From Triplophysa rosa (lineage: Eukaryota > Chordata > Actinopteri > Cypriniformes > Nemacheilidae): a stretch of 64,000 nt of DNA. The notes below the pieces were generated by a model. That model saw only the letters and a list, made by a program, of their open reading frames with translations, searched no databases and was not told the DNA's origin. Below are positions 23,970-35,200 of this stretch, in pieces. Position 1 is the first letter of the stretch. Every line of letters begins with the position of its first letter. The translations under genes were made by a program, and so were the position numbers. The stretch spans positions 4,191,607 to 4,255,606 of the forward strand of contig NC_079892.1 of assembly GCF_024868665.1 (NCBI RefSeq). Reading direction: 5' to 3'.

Positions 23970-24163
23970 TTAAAGGAGTAGTTTAACCCAAAACAAAAAT
24001 TCTGTCATCACTTACTCGCCCTCTTGTCATTTCAAACCTGTATGACTTTAGCAGAACACAAAAGAAGATATTTTGAAGAATGTTGGTAAATGAAAACCGT
24101 TGGCCCCCATCGACTTGCATTGGTTTTGTGTCCATAAAATAGAAGTCAGTGGGGACCGTTTTT
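23970..24163. repeat. Family A MITE, left part
   Basis: It starts TTAAAGGAGTAGTTTAACCC, with the AACACAAAAGAAGATATTTTG core and the GAAGAATGTTGGTAA motif. The right half is truncated. Confidence 0.65.
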
Positions 24164-24871
24164 ATATTTGTTGATCTGATCCCTGGATCAGCTGAGATTT
24201 TGGGTGGGTGGTGTAAAGGTTGAAAACCTCTGGTCTAAGCCAAAGTTGACACTTAAACGTAACATAAATGAGAACTCCATTAAGTTTCACGAGCTATGAA
24301 AGAGCAACATCTGAGCGATAAAATGTTCCTCCAGGGTGCCGCAAAGCTCCACGTTCCCGAGTCCTTCGCCCAACATCTGCTCCGCATCTCCGCGTCTGAT
24401 CGACTGCCACTCTGTACCCATCAGCGGCAGCCATATGCCATCCCAGCGGCCATCTCCTGCAGTAAACAAACGATAGATTTTGACAGATGTTCACCGGCCG
24501 TGATCGCTCTGGCCTGGACACGGTTCTCGCTCTGACAGGTGGACCCTCACCCGTAACCTCCATTGTAATTACAGAGTGAATAGATTTAAAGATCAGACTG
24601 TTTAAGGCGGCCCTGAATCAACGCTTGTGTCAGGCGCTCTATTGTCCTCGGGGCTGCGGTGTGCTGAAAAGGCCACGGCTACCCTGCCATTTCTCATAAT
24701 GGACTTTTTAGTTAAAGGACTGGAAAATAATAAGCGGACTTCACTGCGGAAAGCAGACGGCGTTTGTCTTCGCTGCCGTCTCAACGTTTAGGGGAAAAAC
24801 GAGAGATATGCTCTTTTATCTCATATACACCCACATAGACCCCTGCAATCTACTCAGCCCAGATCTGATTT

Positions 24872-25252
24872 TTTTGAGGATCTATTGAGAGAAATGCAAT
24901 ATAATATTCATAATTTCTTCAGAGGTGTATAAAGACCTTACATAATGAAGCGTTATGTTTTTATTACCTTAGAATGAAGTATTTCTGTCTACATACACCG
25001 CGGGTCCCCTTGCATGGAATTCACCATGTTGTTTGTTTCTACAGAAGCCCTAAACGGACAAACTGCTCTGCAGAGCGCGTTTTGTAAATACGTTATCTAC
25101 TTCGGCAAAGAAGCGAAAACCTGACAACATCTTAGTCCTGTGTCAGCCACCGTAGTGCTTCGAAAGGGAGGGGGAAGGGGTGGAGTGAGCCATTGGTTGC
25201 AATTCGCAACTTCACCATTAGATGCCGCTAAAATCTCCACATTGCTCCTTTA
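24872..25252 (+). repeat. Family B repeat (ACACCGCGGGTCCCCTTGC)
   Basis: A copy of about 380 bp shares the TATTACCTTAGAATGA, CTACATACACCGCGGGTCC and GTGGAGTGAGCC blocks with 63679-64000, and with 28581-28867 on the other strand. It ends in GCTCCTTTAA. It is probably a non-autonomous DNA element. Confidence 0.7.
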
Positions 25253-26245
25253 AGACAGACAGATTTTTGAGTTTTCATTTAAACTTGAATGTATTTCAAC
25301 ACTTCTTTCTTTGCAAAGGACCAGCATCACTTTGGAATGAAACTCTGTTGGAGTATGAAGAACTGATGATTAAACACAAACCCGATAGAACTTCTGCAAG
25401 GCTGAGCATCTCTTGCGGCTGTCTGATCCTGCGCCCCACTCGGGGAAAAACGCAAATTTAATTAAAACAGAATTAAGAGCATTGTTATTCCGATTGAAGA
25501 CACCCGGCTTTTCCTCGTTCACCCTCCACCCGAACGTCCCGGATTCCAGTTGACGTGGTTCATCTCCGTCGGTTTACTTGAGTACATAGCTTGCATCTGG
25601 TGATCCGTTCTCCCTAACACATGAGTCTTTCTGTCTGTTTGTCTGAAGAACACAAACGCTGTTTCTTTGCTGTAAAGATTGAGTCTAATACCGCATTATT
25701 GGATAATGAGAAAAGCCTCTACAAGCGGCACAATATCAGAAGTTAATTAAATTTCGAGCGCAAAATAATGGAGAATGTGTGAGGGACAGAAATGTCACAA
25801 CCTGAAGGCAACAAAACCACGAATGTCTTTTCTCTGGGCGAGAGGGCCCGGACGCAGCTTGAGGGAGAAACGGAGAGAGAGAAGGACAGTAATAAATAGT
25901 GTGTGTCCTGATAATTGCATTAATGATTATTAGGCAAAGCTCAGGGGAAGGTGATGAGAGGGAGGCAAGCTGTCAGCTAACTTTGACAAATGGCTGCGCA
26001 CCAGGGGCCACTGCTTGGAATATTAATTTACAAAATAAACTTTGAGGAGGAAGAGAGAGAGGAATATAGAAAGGAAGAGTCTTTGAAGAATAATGAAAAG
26101 CTAAATTTGTTTAACCTCCTGAAATAGGGCTTCATCCACTTTGGAGGAACATAAATACGTTTCGCATACTTTAATCGTTTATCTAATTGCGTGACATCAC
26201 CTTTGGGGAAGTTTCTTCCTAAACAACAATTTGCATGTTTTCCTC

Positions 26246-26477
26246 TACACTACATTGTAAAAAAACAACGAGTAGGATTTACTTAATTTTTTGTGTTATT
26301 TGTGCAGGTTTTTGCACACAGTATTACACTAAGTACATTTTAATAAAAAAAAAAAACTGGGTGCAGAAATGCTACAATATTTTAAAAAGTAAAATTTACG
26401 AAAAATAAACTGTGCAAAATTTGCGCAAATGAACACAAAAAATCAAGTAATTCCTACTAGTTGTTTTTACAGTGTAT
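26246..26477. repeat. Short palindromic MITE with TACACT ends
   Basis: The left arm contains TACACTACATTGTAAAAAAA and AACGAGTAGGA; the right arm carries the inverse (TCCTACTAGTTGTTTTTACA then GTGTA). Length is about 230 bp with no coding capacity. Confidence 0.65.
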
Positions 26478-27307
26478 AAAAACATTTTCAGTCCTCAAAA
26501 TTTTCCATTGATGTGTTGCATCTAAAATTTTCCATTATTTTTGTAAATCTGTAGTTTATTTAAATTTATTTAAGGCCCTTTATAGACTGTTTCATCACAC
26601 TTTTACTCCATGACACTGCATTGCATTATGGGAAAATGAAGCTTTTAACACCGAACTCCGTGAATGCAGTGAACGATCGTAATGAGAACTCCCCACTGAC
26701 ATCATAAAAACGTCACACAAATGTCAAAGGAAGATGACAAGCTCTTTAAACACTTATTAGTGACCTTTAAAAGACGGTGCGTGTCTGCCATCCACCTTTT
26801 CAGTCAAATAATAATCCAGATCAGCGCTCAGTTCACCTTCGCCCTCAGCGCTGACACCAACATCTTTGATCCCACCTACCAGGTGGCCCCAAAGCTAATG
26901 ATAACAACAGTGAAACCACCTCAAAAACAACCACTATACGGAGAATAACACCCAGCTCGATGCCAGGTGGCTGTCAGCCGAAGACATTTTTCACATAAAT
27001 CAAACCGCCTTTGGGCTTATCAATAACAAGTCATTTAGCAGGCGGAGAGTGGTGCCGATCTCCAGGGGTCAGCGCTTGTTTGTTAGATGGACATCTGCAG
27101 CCCTGTTTGCTTCGCCGTGGCAACGGACCTAGCGCTTTCTCTGACTCTTGCTGCATTTCTCTCATTCCTGAGCGCTGCGATGATGGCAGGCTCCGCTAGA
27201 CCTAATTGCTGCTTTTAAAGGACAAGTATTGATAAATGAAATTATTTATGCATAAATGTATAATTTCTGTCATATATTCTCCCTGTTGAATAAAAAAGCA
27301 CCATGCC

Positions 27308-27530
27308 CTGATAGCACACATACATCTGGCATACGTCTATTTGATGTCTGCATTTACATCTGCAATACATAGTTTACTCATCTGCAATGGGCCTATGTCT
27401 CAGAGACGTCTGCTGCCAGATGTCATATAAAGACGTCTGTAAGATGTTTATGATTTAGAATGAATTTACGCAGCAGATGTTTTCCAGGTCTTTAGCAGAC
27501 GTCTTACACACGTACGTGTGCTAGCTTTAT
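27308..27530 (+). repeat. Family C MITE, third copy
   Basis: It shares GATAGCACACATACATCTGG, ATTTGATGTCTGCATTTACATC and AAGATGTTTATGATTTAGAATG with the copy at 22757-22940. It ends near GTGTGCTAGC, an inverted match to the start. Confidence 0.65.
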
Positions 27531-27742
27531 AGTTTGTTTGATTTGTGTGATATATTTCATGTTTTCAAGCCATATACTCTAGTATAGCGTTTTTTTTTTG
27601 AGGTGCACACAGAAATTAAAGTTGTTTTAGGTTGAACGGTTCCTTTAGTAACAGAGGAAATGCCAACACAAATGCACACGTTACTTATGCTATGCCTGGA
27701 CAGTTCGAAAAATCACAACGATTTTACTACAGTAAACATAGC

Positions 27743-28165
27743 TTAAAGGAACACTTCACCCAAAAATGAAAATTCTGTCACCCTCAAGTTGTTCCAAATC
27801 TGTATACATTTCTTTGTTCTGATAAACACATAGAAAGATATTTGGAAAATGCTTGTAACCAAACAGTTTTTGGCTACCATTGACTACCATGGTAGGAAAA
27901 TTGCTTCATAAATTTCTTTGTTCTGTTCAACACAAAAGAAGATTTTTTGAAGAATGCAGGAACAGTTCTGGCGCACTTTTGACTACTATTGTCATTTTTC
28001 CTACTTTGGTAGTCAATGGTTTCTGAGAACTGTTTGGTTACAAGCATTCTTTCAAATATCTTTCTCTGTGTTCATCAGAACAAAGAAATGTATACAGATT
28101 TGGAACAACTCGAGGGTGAGTGAATGATGACAGAAATTTTATTTTTGGGTGAACTGTCCCTTTAA
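27743..28165. repeat. Family A MITE, long near-perfect palindrome (420 bp)
   Basis: The whole element reads as its own inverted copy: TTAAAGGAACACTTCACCC against GGGTGAACTGTCCCTTTAA at the ends, then GGTAACCAAACAGT-type blocks toward the centre in both orientations. It is the most intact palindromic copy in the window. Confidence 0.8.
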
Positions 28166-28337
28166 CTATGTTAATTGTAGTTTAACCATAGTAACTTTGG
28201 AGCCATTGTTTAACTATGATATTTTGTTGCAAAACTATACTGTAAAATTGTAATAAATACACCAAAAAGCATAATCACTTCACTTTAACTATAATAAAAC
28301 CATGGTATTTTCTTTAATTTGTGTCTCTCACAATCTT

Positions 28338-28485
28338 TACATTTATGCATTTGGCAGACGCTTTTATCCAAAGCGACTTACATTGCATTGTACTATACAT
28401 TTGTTTCTAATTATGTGCAATCCCTGGGACCGAACCCATGACCTTGGCATTGTTAGCGCCATTCTCTAACCACTGAGCTGTAGGA
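28338..28485 (-). repeat. tRNA-derived SINE (V-SINE-like), minus strand
   Basis: Read on the minus strand it starts with a tRNA-like pol III A box (CAGCTCAGTGGTTAGAGA) and B box (GGTTCGGTCCC). It continues into the strongly conserved tail containing AGTCGCTTTGGATAAAAGCG. This structure is known from fish V-SINE-type elements. It is not a functional tRNA gene, because the 3' half is not tRNA-like. Confidence 0.75.
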
Positions 28486-28580
28486 AAGCTTTGTGAAGAA
28501 CATGAGAACACTTATTTTTAACTGGAGAACTGGTATTTTCGGTGACCTTTTTCATTTTCATCAGTTTATAGACTTGGCTA

Positions 28581-28867
28581 TTAAAGGTCCAGTCAGTGAA
28601 ATCTTGTGGCAAGGTTGCGAATTGCAACCAACTGTTCACTCCACTCCATCCCCTCCCGTTCGAAACACTACGACGGCTGACAGAACATGGCGAATTATAT
28701 GCAAGGGGACCTGCGGTGTATGTAGATAAAAATAGCTCATTCTAAGGTAATAAAAACATAACGCTTCATTGTGTAAGCTCTTTAGACACCTCTGAACACA
28801 TAGTTATGTGTATTATATTACATTTCTGTCAATAGATCCTCCAAAAATTTACACACTGGACCTTTAA
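28581..28867 (-). repeat. Family B repeat, inverted copy
   Basis: It is the reverse complement of 24872-25252 over most of its length. Its ends TTAAAGGTCCAG and CTGGACCTTTAA are perfect inverted repeats, supporting a MITE. Confidence 0.75.
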
Positions 28868-30590
28868 GACTTGCATTAAAATCACTTTCCTTCCTATTAT
28901 CACTTTATTCTCTCTTTCTCGCTCGGTTTCATTAAATAATTATTAATTTAGTGTTTAATTTTTATAATATTTTGCCTATGAAACTGGCCCTCACTGCATG
29001 TATGTTTATCGAATACTCTGACGGGTCCAGCCAAGAAAGGACCTTACAAAAACCATACGCAGGACCAATTACGACACAGTAGATCTTACGCAAATATGCC
29101 CTCGATTTACGTATCAACAAATAAATCCCTATAATTCATGCCGATGGCGAACACAGCTCTCAGTGGAATGACAAAATCAGCCACTTAATGTGAACGTTCA
29201 TTAAAATGATATAAAAAGCAGAATGCCCCCTTGGATTTGCTAAATGGGTAATAAGTCAACAAAAATAGCGTTTTTCTCATTACGGATCTGAAGCTGTCAA
29301 ATGCTTTATTCCCTGTGTTTGTGTGCATTTCCAAATTTTTGATTCAGAATTTAATTTGGCCACATTGGTTGGTTGTTGAGTTCTGTTTTTAATGGATTCC
29401 TCCAATCTGATGTGTTCTAACAGTTTATATACAGGATATAAAATAGCAGAGCTGCAACATGTTGGTTTGGACCACCTGCTGGAGATAAGTTTCAGAGAGA
29501 GCAGAGCAACAGCGGGGAGATAATTTACATGTGTATCCTCGTGCCCTTGTATTGACAGTGTTTATGATACAGAATGTGTATGTGTTTGAAGAACCCATGG
29601 GTTGTGTTGAGTATTGAGTGTGTGTTTGTGTGTGTGTAACTAAGTCTCAGACAGAACAACTCTGGCATCATTTCTGTGCAACTCCTGGTGCGTTTGGAAG
29701 CACTTTATAATACATAGTTCATGTTCAGTACATATGATTTCTACAATGCAAAATTGAACTTCTACTCAGTATTTGTTTTTCCCCAGTACAATGTCTCAAA
29801 AATTGTTAAACCACAATACATTTCTCTAAAAGAAAATATAAAAATGTAGCAAGTTTACACCTAAATCAAGCAAATACTGTATATCTGCCTATTGGGTGAG
29901 AATGATTCAATTAAATTAAATAACTTGATTCATTTTTCTTGCATTACCAAATATTTTTGCTTGTTTTTAGCATAAACTCACTTAATTTTGATGACTTTTT
30001 CTGAACAAGATTTACTATCTTAAGTCCATTTTTTTCTAAGTGAAATATATCTTAAAACATATATTTTTTAAGAGTTTATTTGCAAACAGATAACTCGGTT
30101 TTTACAAATTTTCAAAAATCATGTTGTCAATTAATATCAATCCAACTGCAGTTGTGTTGTTTTCATCAAGTAGTAACAACAAACGAATTATGCTGCCAAC
30201 ACAATTAAACACTTTTTCTTTTTTTTTAATTATAGAGAAAGAGGAGGAACATATTTATATAAAACAATTCAGCTTTAAATGACACTTTTACAATAATTTT
30301 CTTACATCAGAAGATATTGTGATTTCAGACCTTTTCAGGAAGTTTGTTCCATATTTTCCATCATTTGGTTTGTTATTGAGAGTGTACTGGCATGTTTGAT
30401 CTAAAGTCCTTTTTAAAAGATTTTTCCCAGAAAATTAAGAGTGATTTTTTGTACATGTGACAATAACAAAGGGTGAGATGTACAAATTACTCTGAAACCC
30501 TTTATTCCCCCTCACATTTTCATCAGGATAATCTGGTGTCTGACAGAAAAAAGTAAGAGAGCTGACATATGTTGTTTAACATTGCTGCAT

Positions 30591-30592
<2 letters not shown>

Positions 30593-30654
<62 letters not shown>
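30593..30654 (+). repeat. (TG)31 microsatellite upstream of the rag1 promoter
   Basis: A continuous dinucleotide run ends about 80 bases before the TATA box at 30733. Open frames across it are artefacts of the repeat. Confidence 0.95.
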
Positions 30655-30657
<3 letters not shown>

Positions 30658-30719
30658 TGGTTTGCCCCCCTCCCAGACTCTTCCCTGCCTCTCAGGTGCT
30701 AAACTGTGGCAGTTAAAGG

Positions 30720-30765
30720 CCTCACAGAGAGGTATAAATAGGATTGTCTTCCCATGGAGACGCAC
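30720..30765 (+). promoter_or_regulatory. rag1: Candidate rag1 core promoter with TATA box
   Basis: TATAAATA at 30733-30740 lies about 30 bases upstream of a plausible start near 30765. A leader exon follows (donor at 30913), then the coding exon acceptor at 31898. Position, order and spacing suit the rag1 promoter, but no transcript data support the start site. Confidence 0.5.
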
Positions 30766-30912
30766 AGTCTTTTATTGGAGTATCAAGTGACTGAGATCCA
30801 GAGAGCCTGGAAGACAGACAGCAGCGTGCAGAAAAACACACCCGGCTTCCCCTGTGCCCCCATGCGGAAAAAGCCCCAGGGGAGAATTTGCCAGCTGAGC
30901 TTCAACAACAAG
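30765..30912 (+). other. rag1: Candidate rag1 5' UTR exon with upstream ORF
   Basis: The segment downstream of the TATA box ends in CAACAAG|GTAGGA, a good donor. It would splice to the acceptor at 31897-31898 (TTTTAAGCAG), leaving a leader of about 167 bases before the ATG at 31918. It contains an ATG at 30863 that opens a short frame crossing the splice and stopping just before the main ATG, so a translated uORF is possible. Confidence 0.5.
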
Positions 30913-31354
30913 GTAGGACGACCCAGCTGACTGCCAGACTGACTGCTCTCAGCTGTTTGTGCGTCTCAATAGTTCACTTCAGAGATGATAGCTGAGACCC
31001 AGGGTGCGGTACAGACATACAGAGAGAACAGGCCAGCATGCGCTCGCCATGGGAGTGTTATGGTAAGCGCCTGTTCATTTATTGATCGGAAGGGGACTGC
31101 TTAGCGTTTATCCAGACGCAGTTGTTTTGAGACTGCAAGGGTTTGACAGCAGCTGCTAGTCCAAGCGACGTGTCTTCTGGGTGATTCGTAGTTTCTATTT
31201 GTGTTTTTAAGTCGATCTCTGGCCTCAGGGAGGGACGTGGTTGAATCATCGGTGAATCAGGACAGAATCTGAATGGCAGCCGTTACTGTTTTCTTTCATT
31301 TGATTTCAGTCGTTGGCTGTGGAGTGGAAGACTTGTTTCACATTCCTACATATC

Positions 31355-31357
<3 letters not shown>

Positions 31358-31387
<30 letters not shown>
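31358..31387 (+). repeat. (CT)n microsatellite in rag1 leader intron
   Basis: About 15 uninterrupted CT units, followed by TGTC repeats. Confidence 0.9.
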
Positions 31388-31391
<4 letters not shown>

Positions 31392-31898
31392 GTCTGTTTT
31401 CTTCTTTTAAATGTCATCGAGCTCCACAGACTCAAAACTCCTGTTTCAGCACAGAAAATGACTATTATAACTGATTGACAGCCAACTCATGGCACCCGAG
31501 AAAGGAACGATGGAAAAAAATTAAACTAAAGATGAGGGATTGGAAAAAAGCATTAAGGAGGATAGAATTTATGTTTTCAGATGCGGATCGATTGGAGAAC
31601 GCTTGTCTCATGCATTTTACACAGGCGCTAAATGCCACTTATGGTATAATGCTGTACTCTGGGTCAGACCAAAGCTCTCTCCCGCTTGGGCCGGGATTTC
31701 ACAGCGCTTTTAACACACCGCGCCTAGTCTTCACTAAATCTCTCTGATTGTGTTGGAAATCAAGTTGTTTTACACTTCTTTTGTGGATTTGCGAGTCTTA
31801 AACCCCTTTTCTATTACATCTAAGAACGTTCCTTGGTAGTCTAATCTCATAGTCTCGTATACATTCATGAAGTATTAACCTCTTTTTTTTTTAAGCAG

Positions 31899-32225
31899 GA
31901 GATACTAAGCTGACGCCATGGAGAATGGGAGGTGGAGTTGCGAGGACGCTCCCAGAGCTTCCATGCCAGATGAGCTGTCTCATCCGAAGTTCTCCGAATG
32001 GAAGTTTAAGCTCTTTCGGGTCAAATCCATGGAGAAGGCGCCGCTGCCGAATGAAACGCCGGTGGAGAAGGAGAATGTGGCTGAGGTGGAGATGGAGATG
32101 GTGGGCTCCCCGGGTAGCGTGATGAAACTCTGTTTTGGAGGGAAGAGCAAGGAGAACGTGGAAGGAGCTCGGGATAGAGTGGACCTTAAACTGCAGGAGA
32201 TTGACACCCACATGAATCTTCTGAA
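31899..32225 (+). CDS. rag1: rag1 coding exon 1
   Basis: Residues 1-102 plus two bases. The ATG at 31918 has GCC before it and G after it, a good context. The peptide contains the [14 protein letters not shown] motif that marks the RAG1 N-terminus. It ends CTGAA|GTGAGT. A small part before the ATG is leader. Confidence 0.9.
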
Positions 32226-35200
32226 GTGAGTCTAACACCAAAAAAGAAGAATCAGTTCTCTTAGACGGCAATGAGGTGAAAAAGAGAACAGAAAGAGAAC
32301 TTTGTTCTGATTTTTCTCAGTGAGAAACAGAAAGCTTGTATGTTTCCCCTAGAGTTTCAGAAGAGGTGTCAATGTCATTGAGTTGTGATGAAGTCTGAAA
32401 TCAAAATTCATTTTATAAGTCTTTCATTTTATATGAAACTCTTTCAAGATGCTATCAATTTTATATCGCTTTTCTTTTACTGTTTGTCAACAATTCTTAA
32501 TTATGTCTTTTTGTTTAAATTTTTTTTAAATGTTGGCTGAGTTAGTGACATTGTTAAGGTCTGTTCTTTGAGACAAATTACAGATTTATGGACCTTTTTT
32601 CACAACAAAATAGTCCTCAGTTGTGTATTATGTAAACTTAAGTGTAAGTATTAAAACTTAATCTCAGATGTTTTTCCTGAAGTTGCTTAGGATAAAAGAA
32701 ACAATAAGATTGTTGCATGATGCAGGAAGAGTATGGAGGTGTAAAATGAATGTAGATTGTAGGGGTAAAAAACTCTGGATTTGGGTACATTTGTTCAGAA
32801 AATTTTGAGTTCCTATTTAGTTCTTTAGTAATATTGACTTGAGATTGCAGACTTAATTAATCGGAGCTCAGTTTGAGACATTGTTGTGATCTCTTATGAA
32901 ACTCTAATTGAGACATTTGTACTATTTCTAGGTTTTTCTCAGGAGAACGAGCAAGTTTTCATTTGCTCTCCATTTAAACTCATTGATGTCTACGAGCAGT
33001 CATTGAGATATTTAAGAGATCTCATCTTTGATTTGTTTCTTTCTAATGGATAAGAAAAGTTTCAGTTTGCGTCTCATTTAATGTCGTTGCTGTCTATGAG
33101 AAACAATTAATAACTAAAGGAGATCTGTGATTTTTGTTTTTAATAGAATGTTGTTTTTCAGTTCTCCTTTAGTACTGTGATTACTAACTGTACACTCTTA
33201 AAAATAAAGGCGCTTAAAAGGTTCTTCACAGCGATGCCATAGAAGAACCATTTTTGGTTCCACAAAGAACCATACTGTCAACGGTTCTTTAAAGAACCAT
33301 CTCTTTCTTACTTTTTTATAATCTAAAGAACCTTTTTTCGCCACAAAGACCCTTTTGTGAAACAGAAAGGTTCTTCAGACATTAAGGGTTCTTTTAAGGA
33401 ACCAAAAGGTTCTTCTATGGCATCGATGAACCTTTTGAAGCACCTTTTTTTAAGAGTGTACTGTGACAAGGATTATTGATTCAACCTCTCTCTGAACCTC
33501 TCATCTGAATGTTGATTAGATTTGTGTTCATTTCAAAGCGTGTCCTTGTTTGTCTTATAAACATTCAACCAAGAATTGCTTAGCTTTTACTTTTTTCTCT
33601 TTGCAGAACTTTTACTTTTTTATCTTTGCAGAACTCTATGTCGCCTGTGCGGACTGTCCATACGGAAAGCTAAAGGTCCAGCGCACGAGGTCCAGGGAGA
33701 CTTGGAAGAATCCAGCAGATGTTCCCTGCGCAGGATGGGCTGCAAGCTGGCGACCTGGCCGGAGGTCATCTCGAAAGTCTTCAAGGTGGACGTAACAACC
33801 GACATGGAGACGGTCCATCCTTACAAATTCTGTCACCGCTGTTGGACTACTGCCATGAGAGGCGGAGGTTTCTGTACCTTCACCAGGACCAGGATCTCGG
33901 AGTGGAAGCCCCACACCTCCCATTGCAACATCTGCTTCCCCAAGAAGACCTCATTTAAGCGGATGGGAAGGAAGCGGGCCAAGCCGGTAAAAAGTTCACA
34001 CCTTTCAAAGAGATTCAAGCATGACTCTCCAACATCATCTAATAGAGTGTGGAGACAGACCCCAGAGAGTCTAGAGACATCAGGTGGGACGGAATGGATC
34101 AAACCATCAGTTCAAAGAGGACAGTGGGTAAAGGACATCACACAATGCCAGCAGGACCATCTGAACACCAAGCTGGTCTCTCAAGACATCCCAACGGACC
34201 TGTTGCGTGCCTTTACGTGTCAAGTATGTGATCACCTGCTTTCCGATCCCGTCCAGTCGCCATGTCGACACCTGTTCTGCCGTGTCTGCATTGCAAGGTA
34301 CAGTCACGCCTTGGGTCCCAACTGTCCCACCTGCCACCAACACCTGAACCCATCTCACTTGACTAGACCGGCAAAGTTCTTCCTCACGAGCCTCAGCTCT
34401 CTGCCGCTTGTCTGCCCCAGCGAGGGCTGCACTGAATGGGTCCGATTCGACTGCTTTAGAGAACACAGCCTCAACCACCGTGCCAAAGAGTCCCAAGAAG
34501 AGCAAACGTCTTCAGAGCAGAACTTAGATGGTTACCTGCCGGTCAACAAAGGGGGACGTCCTCGGCAGCACCTGCTGTCGCTGACCCGTCGAGCCCAGAA
34601 GCACCGTCTGAGGGACTTGAAGACCCAGGTGAAGGTGTTTGCTGATAAGGAAGAAGGGGGAGATGTGAAGTCGGTCTGTTTGACGCTCTTCCTTCTGGCG
34701 CTGAGAGCCGGCAATGAACACAAACAGGCAGATGAGCTGGAAGCTATGATGCAAGGTACTGCCAAGAGCATATCACCCACAGTATGTGACTGTCAAAGCA
34801 GTCACGGTCACACAAATTCAACTAAAGAACACGTAATGAATTATTGACTCGCTCGCTTAAAGTGATAGTTCACCCAAATATCATCAAGTCATCATTTCTC
34901 ACCCTCTTGTCATTTCAAACCTGTATGACTTTCTTGCTTCCCCAGAACACAAAAGAAGATATTTTAAAGAAAGTTGGTAACCGAACAGCACTGGTCCCCG
35001 TTCATTTCACACAAAACCAGTGCAAGGGAATGGGTGCCAGTTAAAAACATTCTTCAAAATATCTTCTTTTTTGTTCTGCGGAAGAAAGAAAGTCATACAG
35101 GTTTGAAATTACATAAGGGTGAGTAAATGATCGAAGAATTCCCATTTTTGCATGAGCTATCCCTTTGTGATGAACTACATCTTGTCAGTACACCATTATA

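Larger units (their letters stand above)
18340..30590. other. Non-coding interval between the claudin-like gene and rag1
   Basis: About 12 kb with no recognisable coding gene on either strand; TRAF6 coding exons were looked for and not seen. It holds several DNA transposon copies (listed separately), a SINE and simple repeats. Non-repetitive, GC-balanced tracts with TAATTA-type cores (for example 20880-21130, 25900-26090, 26940-27220) look more like constrained non-coding DNA than decay, and could hold rag1 or neighbour enhancers. That is an impression only. Confidence 0.4.

Noticed and set aside
28338..28485. Functional tRNA gene on the minus strand
   Set aside because: Has A and B boxes but no acceptor stem or proper 3' half; it continues into a SINE tail.
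18340..30590. TRAF6 expected beside RAG1
   Set aside because: No RING, zinc-finger or MATH domain coding segment was seen on either strand in this interval.
30523..30790. Open frames on both strands with long Cys-Val or Thr-His runs
   Set aside because: Direct translation of the (TG)31 microsatellite.
31475..31747. 90-codon open frame upstream of the rag1 coding exon
   Set aside because: Sits in the leader intron, does not begin with an acceptor or end with a donor, and matches nothing known to me.
33607..33631. Use of the proximal rag1 acceptor as the true exon start
   Set aside because: It shifts the frame by 25 bases and destroys the RAG1 reading frame; the distal acceptor restores the conserved CRLCG region.
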